From positions 104,724-168,723 of the forward strand of contig JAJYAT010000001.1 of assembly GCA_021779375.1 (NCBI GenBank): a stretch of DNA of 64,000 bases, given 5' to 3'. Below are positions 1-8,589 of this stretch, one piece after another. The notes beneath the pieces are model-generated. The model was not told the origin of the DNA and made no database searches. It saw nothing but the letters and a program-made list of their open reading frames with translations. The translations under genes and the position numbers were made by a program. The DNA is from a bacterium. Lineage in GTDB: Bacteria; Patescibacteriota; Gracilibacteria; JAHISY01. Each line of letters starts with the position of its first letter. Within the stretch, counting starts at the first letter, position 1.

Positions 1-202
1 CCGCACCATCGTCCGTGACGAAAACTTCTCCGTGTTGAAAAGGCGACATCGTGCCCGGATCCACATTGAGATACGGATCGAGCTTCATCGGAAAGACAGA
101 AAAACCAGCCGACTTCAAAAGCGCGCCGATGGAAGCTGTCGCAATCCCCTTCCCGAGAGAAGAGCAGACTCCGCCGGTGACGAAGATAAATTTAGTTTTC
201 AT
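1..202 (-). CDS. pyrG: CTP synthase, N-terminal fragment (continues beyond window)
   Basis: The first 67 residues read [11 protein letters not shown], then CSSLGKG, then [15 protein letters not shown] and [11 protein letters not shown]. This is the amidoligase (synthetase) domain start of CTP synthase, which makes CTP from UTP, ATP and glutamine. The P-loop-like [10 protein letters not shown] and the Asp/His motif that follows are intact; the usual GVVSS is GVCSS here. Start is the ATG at 200-202. A TACAAT box lies about 15 nt upstream, predicting a very short leader. The rest of the gene lies outside the window. Recognition is firm. Confidence 0.96.
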   Translation of the reverse strand, partial: MKTKFIFVTGGVCSSLGKGIATASIGALLKSAGFSVFPMKLDPYLNVDPGTMSPFQHGEVFVTDDGA

Positions 203-313
203 CAAAAAACGGAAGGGATTGTATCACAAAATTATTAGAATTTTTGGTCGAACGCGCAGCAGGAGGAAATAACTGTCTCCAGCAAATTTGCCGAAAATGG
301 TTTTGGCGTGGTC

Positions 314-319
314 TATAAT
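314..319 (+). promoter_or_regulatory. -10 box TATAAT of the GT87 gene, leaderless arrangement
   Basis: Consensus TATAAT ends 6 nt before the ATG at 326, so transcription should begin at or next to the start codon. No convincing -35 box is seen. Confidence 0.55.
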
Positions 320-325
320 TTCTGT

Positions 326-1546
326 ATGAAATTTGCCCGCGCTGACAAAGTGGTGCTGACGATTCTCGTGCTTCTGCATCTTTTGCTCGTGGGACTTTTA
401 CTGACTAGATTTTTAAATTTTCTGTTTGTCGATGCGGCACTCATGGTCGGACCCGGCTCGGATTTTTTTTCCATCTACGAAGCCGGCAACCGTTTCTTAC
501 ATGGACTCAGCCTGTATGTGAAAGACCACGCGATTGCGCGCGCGCCCTTTTTTTGGAATTACCGTTATCTGCCTTTCATCGGTTACTCCGCCGGCGCGCT
601 GCTGAGTAAATTGCCACCATTTGTGGCTTACTACGGCTGGATTTTTTTGAATGAATGTTTGCTCGGTCTCAATCTTTATCTGACCGCCAAGCTCGCCAAA
701 ACGGCCAAGGTTTTTTTGGTCGCCGCAGTTCCCTGGCTCATTTTTTCGCCTTATCTGGTCGAACTCTCGGTCGGTCAGTGGAGCTTCTTGCTAGCAAGTC
801 TGATTTTCTGGTCGATTTATGGAGTGCTGAAAAATTCGAAATCAATCTACGCCTACGTGCTGGCTCCGCTCGTGAAACCCAACGCGTTCATCTTGCTGCC
901 GTACTTTTTGCAATTGAAAAAATACCGACTGCTCTGCTGGACAGCCGCCGCCACGCTAATTACCTCCGCGCCTTATTTTTGGTATTTCCATGATTTCAAG
1001 AATTTCGTTCAAATCAATCTCGTTGATGATTTTTACTCGCGAGGCGGACACTTCGGGTTTAAGAGTTTGTATTACTTACTGACGATGCAGTACTTACAAC
1101 TGCCCGCCGCAAAAATTTGGTTTTGGGTTTTTACAGCGGCACTTTTAATTTTTACGCTTTACGCGACATTCCGTTATCGCGACAAAGTAGCAAGTTTCGC
1201 CTTGTGGATTTGCTGTTTCTTTTTCATTTACAAAGACGTTTGGGAACACCATTACGTTTTGTTTATGCCTGTTTTTGCGCTGCTACTCATCCAAGCTCGG
1301 GCGACTTTCGGAAAACTTTTTAGTAAAAAACTGCTGCTTCTGACAATTGCTTTTTTGCTCATCGCCCTGCCTTCGCTTTTTTTCACAGAATATTTTTTCG
1401 TCCCACACTTCCCCGTCGATCCAGAAAAACTCAATCCGTTCTTCGTCGTGCTTTATCACACACTGAAAATCAGTGGTGTCGCCGCGCTTTATCTTTTCAG
1501 TTTTCTGCAATTAAAAAACGCGCACAAAAAAACTACCGCGCGCTAA
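326..1546 (+). CDS. Membrane glycosyltransferase, GT87 (DUF2029)-like
   Basis: A protein of about 406 residues with around ten hydrophobic segments. After the first segment comes a loop with GPGSDFFSIYEAGNRFL, and further on NYRYLPFIGY and a polytopic body, the layout of GT87/DUF2029 polyprenyl-phosphate-sugar mannosyltransferases. These transfer sugars to envelope glycans or glycoproteins on the outer face of the membrane. I prefer the ATG at 326 over the GTG at 308, because TATAAT at 314-319 ends six bases before it, which fits a leaderless mRNA. The donor sugar and acceptor cannot be told. Confidence 0.72.
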   Translation: MKFARADKVVLTILVLLHLLLVGLLLTRFLNFLFVDAALMVGPGSDFFSIYEAGNRFLHGLSLYVKDHAIARAPFFWNYRYLPFIGYSAGALLSKLPPFVAYYGWIFLNECLLGLNLYLTAKLAKTAKVFLVAAVPWLIFSPYLVELSVGQWSFLLASLIFWSIYGVLKNSKSIYAYVLAPLVKPNAFILLPYFLQLKKYRLLCWTAAATLITSAPYFWYFHDFKNFVQINLVDDFYSRGGHFGFKSLYYLLTMQYLQLPAAKIWFWVFTAALLIFTLYATFRYRDKVASFALWICCFFFIYKDVWEHHYVLFMPVFALLLIQARATFGKLFSKKLLLLTIAFLLIALPSLFFTEYFFVPHFPVDPEKLNPFFVVLYHTLKISGVAALYLFSFLQLKNAHKKTTAR

Positions 1547-1558
1547 ATCACGACTCAA

Positions 1559-1774
1559 TTAACTTTGCTGAATCTGACTATCTAGCTCGCCCAGCAATTT
1601 ATCGCGAGAAATATCCGTGTCATTTTCCATTTGGATCAAGGCATTTTTTTTGATTAACTGTAGCTTCGTGTCCAAATGTTTCTGCGCCGTCGCTAAATTT
1701 TGTCGCAACTCCGCGACCGCATCTGCGACCTGCGCTTGCTGAGAATCCGAACTCTGATTTGCTTGTGGATTCAT
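1559..1774 (-). CDS. Small hypothetical helical protein
   Basis: A 71-residue Gln/Asp-rich protein, mostly predicted helix (AELRQNLATAQKHLDTKLQ), with no signal peptide or recognised domain. It lies 9 bp after the stop of the larger low-complexity gene at 1784-3409 and on the same strand, so the two probably share a transcript. The composition resembles the neighbour, suggesting they act together. Function unknown. Confidence 0.55.
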   Translation of the reverse strand: MNPQANQSSDSQQAQVADAVAELRQNLATAQKHLDTKLQLIKKNALIQMENDTDISRDKLLGELDSQIQQS

Positions 1775-1783
1775 GAGGAATGA

Positions 1784-3409
1784 TTAAACATTAAGTGTAG
1801 GACGTTTTTCAAATGTTGGAACTGAATTCGATGCTGGTGCTGCCTCAGGTTTTTTTTGCGCTAAATAAGTCTCTAGCGCAACAATTGTATTTTTACCCAT
1901 CAATCCGTCTGTCTCTAGCGCTTCTCCATCAGCACCCGGAATGTTTTTGCTTTTCAAAAAAGTTTGTAATTCGACGATACCCTGCAGACCTGTTTTTTTG
2001 GTGCCAGCATTTTCTTCTAAATCTGTAGCCTTAATTCCAAGTGCTGCCAAAGTTTTAGGATTAGCCTTGAGAGATTCAATCAAACTCTTACCATTGGTAT
2101 TGAGCTCTGCTTTCAAGATAGCCTCAGGCTTTAAACTCAATGACTTCAAATCAATGTCTGCGAGCGGATTGTCCGATTGGTCTGGTTGGTCGAGTGTAAT
2201 ATCCGCTGGAGTGACTAGACTAGCTGGCTCTACTAAACCTGATAAGTCCGGGCTAAGCTTGGCACGCGGTCCAAATGCCTCTGGGCTAGATTGGCTTGTC
2301 TGGGTTTCCGACGGAGCAGCCGCCGGTTTGCTAGGGTTATTCGATATCTCTTTGCTCTTTTCTAAAAATGTTTTGGCATTATTAAAGCGAATCGCGTCAT
2401 TAAAATATTGAGGTGCTTTTCCTTTTTCGTCTCCTAGGCTGTCAATAAATTTTTTGCCATCTTCATTCAAACCAGCCTGAAGATCTTTAAAATCCTTGAA
2501 GGTATTTTCTTGACCGGGATTTTTTAAATATTTTTGAATATTGCTAAATTCTTCTAGTGGTTTATTGTTCGCTAAAAACTGTTCGGCCTTTTTAGAATCG
2601 CTCATATCAAACCCATCCAGGATCTTATCCCCATAAAAATTCTTCAAATCGGCAGTGGCTTTCTGGTCTCTCTTATCCTCCAAGTGATTCTCGAAAACCT
2701 TCGAGAATGTTTGCTCAATGTTTTTTTGACCGTCAGCATAAACCTGATCACGATCTTTTTTGACAGCTTCTTTAATTCGCTGTGCGCTTTCCGCAAGCTT
2801 TTTTTCTAGACCTTTAATTTTATTATTTTGAGCTAACGCCTCAAGCCCAGTCTTGGGGTCTTTTTTGGCAGCATCCAAATCATCTTTGGTTGTCTTCCAC
2901 TCATTGTAAGCCTCGGCTGTTTTGCTACCTTCAGGAGCATTCTTAATGTCGTCATCCCAATTCAAAAATCTACCTCCTTCCTTGCCACCATACTGTTCCT
3001 CACTATTCAAGTCCTCCATTCTTTGGTCAAAAGTATCTTTAGCTGTATCAGCTTCCTCTTGATATTCTCCCAAAGCCTTTTTAGTTTCTTTATCGACATC
3101 AGGCGTCGCAATACCCAATTCCTTCGCCATATCATTAAGCGCTTTTTCTATCGCCTCTGTTTTTTTAGTTGCATCCTTGGCGTTTTCTCCCAAATCTTTG
3201 TCGGCAACTTCCTCGGCTTTTTTGATTAATTCTTTGCCTGTGAGATTTCCCAACTCAGCTTTTTCCTTCAAGCTCATGCCATCTGTTCCCTTTTCGTTTA
3301 GGGCTTCTTGGACAGGAGTTTTTTGCGCGACATCTGGTGAACCTCCTCCTGTCAAAAAAATGGGACGCTGCTCGTGTGCCGAGGCAAAATTATTTCCGAG
3401 GAATTGCAT
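1784..3409 (-). CDS. Low-complexity, highly charged protein with C-terminal peptidoglycan-binding-like segment
   Basis: A 541-residue soluble protein rich in Lys, Glu, Asp and Ala, largely helical, with no signal peptide. Near the C-terminus, about residues 465-515, the stretch VELQTFLKSKNIPG followed by TDGLMGKNTIVALETYL matches the pattern of peptidoglycan-binding domain 1 (LQ..L...G...DG.fG..T..al). That match is by eye and is the only functional hint. Start is the ATG at 3407-3409; ATTTTA at 3431-3436 (TAAAAT on this strand) gives a leader of about 15 nt without a Shine-Dalgarno. It is first in a two-gene unit with 1559-1774. Confidence 0.6.
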   Translation of the reverse strand: MQFLGNNFASAHEQRPIFLTGGGSPDVAQKTPVQEALNEKGTDGMSLKEKAELGNLTGKELIKKAEEVADKDLGENAKDATKKTEAIEKALNDMAKELGIATPDVDKETKKALGEYQEEADTAKDTFDQRMEDLNSEEQYGGKEGGRFLNWDDDIKNAPEGSKTAEAYNEWKTTKDDLDAAKKDPKTGLEALAQNNKIKGLEKKLAESAQRIKEAVKKDRDQVYADGQKNIEQTFSKVFENHLEDKRDQKATADLKNFYGDKILDGFDMSDSKKAEQFLANNKPLEEFSNIQKYLKNPGQENTFKDFKDLQAGLNEDGKKFIDSLGDEKGKAPQYFNDAIRFNNAKTFLEKSKEISNNPSKPAAAPSETQTSQSSPEAFGPRAKLSPDLSGLVEPASLVTPADITLDQPDQSDNPLADIDLKSLSLKPEAILKAELNTNGKSLIESLKANPKTLAALGIKATDLEENAGTKKTGLQGIVELQTFLKSKNIPGADGEALETDGLMGKNTIVALETYLAQKKPEAAPASNSVPTFEKRPTLNV

Positions 3410-3430
3410 TTTTTATTTTTAAATCGGGAT

Positions 3431-3436
3431 ATTTTA
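3431..3436 (-). promoter_or_regulatory. -10 box TAAAAT, short-leader arrangement
   Basis: TAAAAT ends 21 nt before the ATG of the gene at 1784-3409. The predicted leader begins GATTTAAAAAT and has no Shine-Dalgarno. The gene at 39474 has the same 21-nt spacing and almost the same leader. Confidence 0.45.
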
Positions 3437-3481
3437 GAAGAAATAAGCTGAAAAAACAAGGCTCTGCTAGTGTTTTTTTGC

Positions 3482-3487
3482 TAAAAT
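3482..3487 (+). promoter_or_regulatory. -10 box TAAAAT of proS, leaderless arrangement
   Basis: TAAAAT ends 7 nt before the proS ATG at 3495, so the transcript should start at the start codon. A -35 box is not evident. Confidence 0.55.
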
Positions 3488-3494
3488 CTCTCTG

Positions 3495-4703
3495 ATGAAA
3501 CTCTCTCAATCACTCTCCCAAACGAGCAAAACCGTCGCGCACGACGCCGATTCCGTGAACGCGAAATTATTGACGCAAGCCGGCTTCGTAAAGAAAGAGG
3601 CGGCTGGCGTTTATTCTTACCTGCCTTTTGGTCGGAAAGTTCTGGCGAAAATCAAGCAAATCGTCCGCGAGGAAATGAACGCCGTCGGTGGCGAAGAGAT
3701 TTTGATGCCGGCGCTGACACCGCTCGAGAACTGGAAAAAAACGGGACGCGACAAAGTCGACATCGCCTTTCACCCGACGGAGAAAACTGTACTTGGCTGG
3801 AGTCATGAAGAAATCGTCACGCCGCTCGCAAAAACGCGAGTCAAAAGTTATCGCGATCTACCGCTCTGCGTTTACCAAATTCAAACTAAATTTCGGAATG
3901 AGCCGCGGGCGAAATCCGGACTCATGCGCGGCCGCGAATTCCTGATGAAAGACATGTATTCCTTCCACGCGACGAAGGAAGATTTCGAGCAATACTATGA
4001 GCGCGTGAAAGCTGCTTATTTCAAAGTGTTTGAGCGCGTCGGCTTAAAAAGTTTTTTGGTGAAAGCCGGCGGCGGCGAATTCACGGAAAATATTTCCCAC
4101 GAATTCCAAGTGCTAACCGAGGCGGGCGAAGACCGACTCAAGATTTGTGAAAAGTGTGGGCTCGGCTGGAATGCGGAAATGGAAATCGCCAAATGTGAAA
4201 AGTGCGGCGGTGAATTGATTGAAAAAAAGGGCGCGGAAGTCGGCAATATTTTCGACCTCGGCACGAAATACTCGGATGCGTTTAAGCTGAATTTCGCCGA
4301 TGAGAAAGGTGCCCAACGAAAAGTTTTGATGGGCTGCTACGGCATCGGTGTCTCGCGCCTCGTCGCGACCATCGCCGAAACCTGTCATGATGAAAAAGGG
4401 CTGATTTGGCCGGAAAGCGTCTCACCATTTCAGATTCATTTAATCGTACTTGGCGACGACAAAAAAGTCTTGACAGAAGCTGAAAAAGTTTACGAAGAAT
4501 TATCAACGAAAACCGAGGTACTTTTCGATAATCGCGACCTGCCAGCCGGCGTGAAGTTCGCTGACGCTGATTTAATCGGTATTCCACTGCGTTTGGTGGT
4601 TTCGCCGAAAACGCTCGCAACTGATAGTGTCGAAATCAAAAAGCGCTCGGCGGAGACTTCTGAATTGGTCTCGCTAAAAAATTTGCTTGCAAAAACGTTT
4701 TGA
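3495..4703 (+). CDS. proS: Prolyl-tRNA synthetase, short form lacking the editing insert
   Basis: Class II synthetase that charges tRNA-Pro. Motif 2 (TKFRNEPRAKSGLMRGREF), motif 3 (MGCYGIGVSRL) and the C-terminal anticodon-binding domain are all present. At 402 residues it is much shorter than E. coli ProRS (572), because the roughly 180-residue INS editing domain between motifs 2 and 3 is replaced by a short segment with two CEKC pairs, which looks like a small zinc ribbon. So cis editing of Ala-tRNA-Pro should be absent. It ends with a TGA stop, good evidence that UGA is not recoded. A lipoprotein gene follows after 39 bp. Confidence 0.95.
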   Translation: MKLSQSLSQTSKTVAHDADSVNAKLLTQAGFVKKEAAGVYSYLPFGRKVLAKIKQIVREEMNAVGGEEILMPALTPLENWKKTGRDKVDIAFHPTEKTVLGWSHEEIVTPLAKTRVKSYRDLPLCVYQIQTKFRNEPRAKSGLMRGREFLMKDMYSFHATKEDFEQYYERVKAAYFKVFERVGLKSFLVKAGGGEFTENISHEFQVLTEAGEDRLKICEKCGLGWNAEMEIAKCEKCGGELIEKKGAEVGNIFDLGTKYSDAFKLNFADEKGAQRKVLMGCYGIGVSRLVATIAETCHDEKGLIWPESVSPFQIHLIVLGDDKKVLTEAEKVYEELSTKTEVLFDNRDLPAGVKFADADLIGIPLRLVVSPKTLATDSVEIKKRSAETSELVSLKNLLAKTF

Positions 4704-4742
4704 AATACTAAAATTCGGGTAAATTTTTTAACCCCTCAAAAA

Positions 4743-5000
4743 ATGAAGAAATTGCTCACGGTCACCGGTCTCACTTTGCTCGCCCTCGCTGGTTGCCAAT
4801 CTGGCGGCGAGCTGAAAGGTGACGATGTCACTCCGGCGGAAGGAACGGTCAATGAAGTGGTGTTGCCACCGGTCAATGTCAACGAAGTGTCTCCGACCAG
4901 TGCTACGGAGTCGACTGGTCCAGGAAGTGCGGTCAACAGCGAAGCTCCTGTCGTTGACGACAGCGCAGCTCCAGCGGCTACAACCCAGGCTAACTACTAA
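4743..5000 (+). CDS. Small lipoprotein
   Basis: An 85-residue secreted protein. A lysine-led hydrophobic signal ends in the lipobox LALAGC (Cys at about residue 18), so the mature protein should be lipid-anchored at the outer face of the membrane. The mature part is acidic, rich in Val, Pro, Ser and Thr, and probably disordered; no domain is recognised. The leader upstream contains TTTAACCCC and no Shine-Dalgarno. A strong hairpin terminator follows the stop. Confidence 0.7.
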   Translation: MKKLLTVTGLTLLALAGCQSGGELKGDDVTPAEGTVNEVVLPPVNVNEVSPTSATESTGPGSAVNSEAPVVDDSAAPAATTQANY

Positions 5001-5026
5001 TTAGGTCTTTTACACAGGGTAAAATA

Positions 5027-5055
5027 AACCACCCTCTTAACCGGGGGTGGTTTTT
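5027..5055. terminator. Bidirectional rho-independent terminator
   Basis: AACCACCC and GGGTGGTT pair across a 10-nt loop and are followed by a T run; the opposite strand has an A-rich flank that also works. It lies between the convergent lipoprotein gene (ends 5000) and the kinase gene (ends 5054). Confidence 0.8.
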
Positions 5056-5653
5056 AGTTGCCGTTTAAGAAATTACGCAGCAGCAAGATGACCGTACCTG
5101 CGACGAGCGGAACAGTCACGTTGTCATTTAAAAGCTTTTGATTAAGGCGAATTTCCATCGCCTCGAAAATCATCGCGATAATCGCGCAAACGAAAGCCTC
5201 GAAGGGTGTGACGAAAACCATCGCCGCGGCGCCACCAAAAGCCGCACCAGCAATTGTGCCTTCGAAAAGTTTTTTGTCAGAAAGTTTGGTTTTGAGATGA
5301 CCAAATGGTCCGACGAGTGAACTCACGCCATCCCCGACCGCCAGCACGAGAATCGCGGCATAGGCGATATCGCGCGGAAAAAGTTCAAGCGCTAAAATCA
5401 CGCCGATGAAATAAGTAATCACGCCTTTGCCGGGACGCACTTGTTTGCGTTCGAACTTGTCGAGAAACCAACCGATGATTGGCAAGCGCCGCCGCGTCGA
5501 AATCCACGAGACTAAAATACCGGCAGCCAAAATCCAAAATAAATCGCGCGCAGCCAGAATACCGTGACTCAGCAGACAGACGAGCACGATGCCAAGCAGG
5601 ATGTGAAAAAGTTGGCGGCGAATCTCGAGTGGTGTCACCGGCATCTTGGTCAT
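5054..5653 (-). CDS. Diacylglycerol/polyprenol kinase family membrane protein (SEC59/VTE5-like)
   Basis: A 199-residue membrane protein with about six segments. AVGDGVSSLVG followed by KLFEGTIAGAAFGG matches the CTP-dependent lipid kinase / phosphatidate cytidylyltransferase-like family that includes dolichol kinase. It probably phosphorylates a polyprenol or similar lipid alcohol to feed lipid-linked glycan synthesis. Its start overlaps the stop of the RNHCP gene by 4 bp, and a PAP2 phosphatase lies upstream in the same run, so a kinase and a phosphatase for lipid phosphates may be co-expressed. The exact substrate cannot be read from sequence. Confidence 0.75.
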   Translation of the reverse strand: MTKMPVTPLEIRRQLFHILLGIVLVCLLSHGILAARDLFWILAAGILVSWISTRRRLPIIGWFLDKFERKQVRPGKGVITYFIGVILALELFPRDIAYAAILVLAVGDGVSSLVGPFGHLKTKLSDKKLFEGTIAGAAFGGAAAMVFVTPFEAFVCAIIAMIFEAMEIRLNQKLLNDNVTVPLVAGTVILLLRNFLNGN

Positions 5654-5967
5654 TGTTGAAGCGCAGTTAAATTGAGTAGCGCCTCGAAGCTATCATCCGG
5701 GGCGCATTTGTTGGGAAGTTCTTTGCCACATTTTTCGCAGCGGTGAATCACGGTCCACTCGTCGCGTTTCTGAAAAAGCGCGACTGGCTCCATCTTGCCG
5801 CGACAGTCAGCGGCACGATCCCCCGGCACGACAGAATCAACGTGCAAACTCCATAAGCAAAACGGACAATGGTTGCGCGCGGTTTTGGCAGCAGGCGAAA
5901 CAGTGCGTCCGCAATTGGCGCAAGTAAAACCAGAATTCGTCGAATTTTTGTCACGCATATTTTTCAT
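5650..5967 (-). CDS. RNHCP domain protein
   Basis: A 105-residue protein with the family signature RNHCPFCLWSLHVD, followed by PGDRAADCRGKMEPV. Two further Cys pairs (CANC, CEKC) suggest bound zinc. RNHCP proteins are small cytosolic proteins of unknown function, often near translation or envelope genes. It sits between the PAP2 gene (1 bp upstream) and the polyprenol kinase gene (4-bp overlap), which suggests translational coupling. The family call is firm; the role is unknown. Confidence 0.85.
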   Translation of the reverse strand: MKNMRDKNSTNSGFTCANCGRTVSPAAKTARNHCPFCLWSLHVDSVVPGDRAADCRGKMEPVALFQKRDEWTVIHRCEKCGKELPNKCAPDDSFEALLNLTALQQ

Positions 5968-5968
5968 C

Positions 5969-6532
5969 TCAAAAACCTAGAAACATGAGCAGCGATGAAT
6001 CAAGAACAAAATTCACAACCAAATATGCCAGCAAAATTCCCCCCATCACATCTGACAAAAAATGTAGCTCGAGATAAATTCGCGAGAATGCAATCAGCGA
6101 CGCAAGAACAAAAAATGGCGCGCTCCAAGCTGGCCAAAAGTAAGAGAGCGTAAAAGCTGCCACGAAACTGCCGGCCGTGTGCGCTGAGGGAAAGGCTGAG
6201 TCAATTTCACCAAGATATGTTCGGTGACCAAGTGGTCGCGTGCGACCAAAAATATATTTCATCACAAAAGCGGAACCGGTCGCCAGCAAGCAAGCAATCG
6301 TAAGCGCTACTGCGGAAAAAAATCCAAGATACACAAAAACAAAAATAAGCGGAATTACAAAAAGAGTTGCAACAACGAAAGGCGTAAATGAAATCGCACG
6401 GAAGAAATGCAAAATGACCGGATGAAATTGGAGGCGAAACTTCTGAACAACTCTGATGGCAAGAGCATCTAAATAAAAATACCCGGCAAGTGCAATCGAC
6501 AGGAGAATCGCAATGAAATACCAATTCAGCAT
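5969..6532 (-). CDS. PAP2 family phosphatase, membrane-bound
   Basis: A 187-residue protein with about six membrane segments. The three acid-phosphatase motifs are present: KYIFGRTRP, PSAHT, and SRIYLELHFLSDV, where Arg, His and Asp/His form the active site. Members remove phosphate from lipid pyrophosphates such as undecaprenyl pyrophosphate or from phosphatidic acid. It leads the run with the RNHCP and polyprenol kinase genes. Its promoter (TAAAAT about 10 nt before the ATG) is squeezed into the 29 bp shared with the divergent epimerase gene. Confidence 0.88.
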   Translation of the reverse strand: MLNWYFIAILLSIALAGYFYLDALAIRVVQKFRLQFHPVILHFFRAISFTPFVVATLFVIPLIFVFVYLGFFSAVALTIACLLATGSAFVMKYIFGRTRPLGHRTYLGEIDSAFPSAHTAGSFVAAFTLSYFWPAWSAPFFVLASLIAFSRIYLELHFLSDVMGGILLAYLVVNFVLDSSLLMFLGF

Positions 6533-6548
6533 TTTTTATATTTTATGC

Positions 6549-6554
6549 TAAATT
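6549..6554 (+). promoter_or_regulatory. -10 box TAAATT of the epimerase gene, leaderless arrangement
   Basis: TAAATT ends 7 nt before the ATG at 6562. The 29-bp gap also carries the -10 box of the divergent PAP2 gene, so RNA polymerase can hardly occupy both at once. Confidence 0.5.
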
Positions 6555-6561
6555 TGGCGCC

Positions 6562-7611
6562 ATGAAAAAACAAACTTTTTTGATCACTGGCGGCACGGGA
6601 TTCCTCGGCTGTCATCTCGCGCGTAATCTCGTGCAGCGCGGACACCGCGTGAAGCTACTCGACCTCGAGACGCTGAACGAACCCGATCTCTGGGGCAAGG
6701 TCGAGAACTATGTCGGCGATATCCGCAATCGCATTTTGGTCGACCGACTGATGGCAGATGTCGATGTCGTGATTCACGCCGCTGCTGCTCTACCGCTCGC
6801 GAAGCCGAAAGAAATTATCGACACGACGGTGCGCGGTACGAAAATTATTTTGGAAGAAGCGAAGAAAAATAAAGTGTCGCGCGTGGTTTATATTTCTTCG
6901 ACGGCGGTCTACGGCGTGCCGATGAAGCACCCCATCGTCGAGACTGATCCGCGCGTCGGTGTCGGACCGTATGGTCATGCGAAAATCGCAGCGGAAGAAT
7001 TGTGTGAAAAATTTCGCAAAGAAAAAATGGTAATCACAATCATTCGTCCGAAAACTTTCATCGGAACTGGTCGCCTCGGCGTCTTCCAAATTCTCTTCGA
7101 CTGGGTGCGCCGCGGCGCGAGAATCCCCGTCATCGGTAACGGTCAAAATCGCTACCAACTAATGGATGTCGAAGATCTCGCGAATGCCGTCTGGCTCGCC
7201 GCGAGCAAACCGGCGAAACTCGCGAACGATACTTTCAATGTCGGTGCAAAAAAATTCGAAACTGTCGCCAAAGATTTAAATAGTTTTTTTCGCAAAGTCG
7301 GCAGCAAATCACGCGTGCTAAAAACTCCAGCAGGATTAATCAAAGGCACGCTCGCGCTCTTCGAGCGCCTCGGACTCTCCCCGCTCTACGCCTGGGTCTA
7401 TGCGACCGCAGACAAAGATTCATTCGTCTCGACGGAGAAAATCGAGAAGCAGCTCGGCTGGCGCGCGAAGTATTCGAATTCGGATACGCTCATCCGGACT
7501 TTCGAGTGGTATGCGAAACACTGGAAAGAGTACGAATCAGCAACCGGGATCACACACCGCGTCGCTTGGAAGCAAGGCATCCTGAAGATTGCTCGCTTCA
7601 TTTTGCAGTAA
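6562..7611 (+). CDS. NAD-dependent epimerase/dehydratase (extended SDR)
   Basis: A 349-residue enzyme with the NAD-binding motif GGTGFLG at residues 10-16, the extended-SDR Ser-Thr pair in VYISSTAVYG, and the catalytic Tyr-Lys motif YGHAK. These enzymes act on nucleotide sugars (epimerases, dehydratases, reductases) or on sterol-like substrates. The protein runs about 30 residues past the usual core. The gene is leaderless by promoter position, and its last 75 bp overlap the 3' end of the convergent HD gene. The substrate cannot be assigned. Confidence 0.85.
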   Translation: MKKQTFLITGGTGFLGCHLARNLVQRGHRVKLLDLETLNEPDLWGKVENYVGDIRNRILVDRLMADVDVVIHAAAALPLAKPKEIIDTTVRGTKIILEEAKKNKVSRVVYISSTAVYGVPMKHPIVETDPRVGVGPYGHAKIAAEELCEKFRKEKMVITIIRPKTFIGTGRLGVFQILFDWVRRGARIPVIGNGQNRYQLMDVEDLANAVWLAASKPAKLANDTFNVGAKKFETVAKDLNSFFRKVGSKSRVLKTPAGLIKGTLALFERLGLSPLYAWVYATADKDSFVSTEKIEKQLGWRAKYSNSDTLIRTFEWYAKHWKEYESATGITHRVAWKQGILKIARFILQ

Positions 7612-8343
7612 GAAAGTCTCGGCAACTTGCAGCCGTATACTTAGTTTGAAATTTAGACTTTTTAGTTTTTTCGTTAATTTTGCATAGTGGTTCTCGGCAA
7701 GCGGAATAACAAATTGGTCAGTTTCCTGAATCTGCGTCCGCACAAAACTTACAGCTGTTGCAAATTCTTGCTGGGAAACATTAGCCGCCTGATCCAAAAT
7801 TCGACCACACGACATTAGATTTTTGAGGCGATCAATAGCTTTGATGAAAACTGCTTCTGGCTCTTGATTGAGCTTTTCAAAATATCGAGGCAGACTAAGC
7901 TTGATTACTCTTCCTTTTGGCGACAAACGATATTTCGAAACTAGGCGAGTCAAAACTTCGACCACTCGACCGCGAAAAAGTTTAACCAATTCATCGCGTT
8001 TTCTTTTCTTAACCCACTTGTCGTCTTCACGAATATCGTGCAATAAAGCGGCCATGACAGCAGCTGGTCCGCCACCCATTTCCAAAACAGAGAGCGCGAC
8101 CTCAAGCGGATGAATCACATAGGGCAACAATTCACCTTTTGAATTTTTTTCTTTACGCTTTTGCCCTTTGTGAAAAAGACAAGCCTGCGCCCAGGCAAAC
8201 CGAATCCTTTTCTTGTCCTCATCTTGAAAGTCGACACTATCGAGGGCAAGCTTAAATCGCTTTGAAAATTCGCTTAACTCATAAGCGAAGGGATAATAAA
8301 AATCGTCGTGAAACGGCAGCTCCGGTCTTTCGGCTTGTCCCAA
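7537..8343 (-). CDS. HD-domain hydrolase resembling the SpoT/Mesh1 (p)ppGpp hydrolase domain
   Basis: A 268-residue protein with the metal-binding pattern of the RelA/SpoT hydrolase domain: a histidine in ACLFHKGQ, YVIHPLEVA (His78), ALLHDIREDD (His102-Asp103) and, downstream, IKAIDRLKNL. No synthetase or TGS domain follows, so it is hydrolase-only, like small alarmone hydrolases; (p)ppGpp hydrolysis is inferred from the family. The only plausible start is TTG at 8341-8343, with an in-frame TAA four codons upstream. The last 25 codons overlap the convergent epimerase gene. Confidence 0.72.
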   Translation of the reverse strand: MGQAERPELPFHDDFYYPFAYELSEFSKRFKLALDSVDFQDEDKKRIRFAWAQACLFHKGQKRKEKNSKGELLPYVIHPLEVALSVLEMGGGPAAVMAALLHDIREDDKWVKKRKRDELVKLFRGRVVEVLTRLVSKYRLSPKGRVIKLSLPRYFEKLNQEPEAVFIKAIDRLKNLMSCGRILDQAANVSQQEFATAVSFVRTQIQETDQFVIPLAENHYAKLTKKLKSLNFKLSIRLQVAETFLLQNEASNLQDALLPSDAVCDPGC

Positions 8344-8468
8344 ATTTAAAATTTAAGTGGGATATTTTAACCTGAAAAGCAAATTTTAGAAAATCGTGCA
8401 AAACCAAAAAACAAGAGCACGTTAATGACACTTCTTTTTTATTTTTTCGCTAACAACTGCGAACTCCT

Positions 8469-8544
8469 TGGTGGGTCGGGTGGGACTTGAACCCACGACC
8501 ATCAGCTTAAAAGGCTGTTGCTCTACCGGCTGAGCTACCGACCC
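8469..8544 (-). tRNA. tRNA-Lys (anticodon UUU)
   Basis: Cloverleaf with acceptor stem GGGTCGG/CCGACCC, D arm AGCTCAGCCGGTAGAGC, anticodon loop CTTTTAA and T arm GTGGGTTCAAGTCCCAC. The discriminator A and the CCA end are encoded. It decodes AAA and AAG. This U34 is the kind of wobble uridine that Elp3-type enzymes modify. Confidence 0.95.
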
Positions 8545-8589
8545 AAAAAAGTGGACGGATTTTAGCAAAAAATCCCTCGTTGCGAAAAT

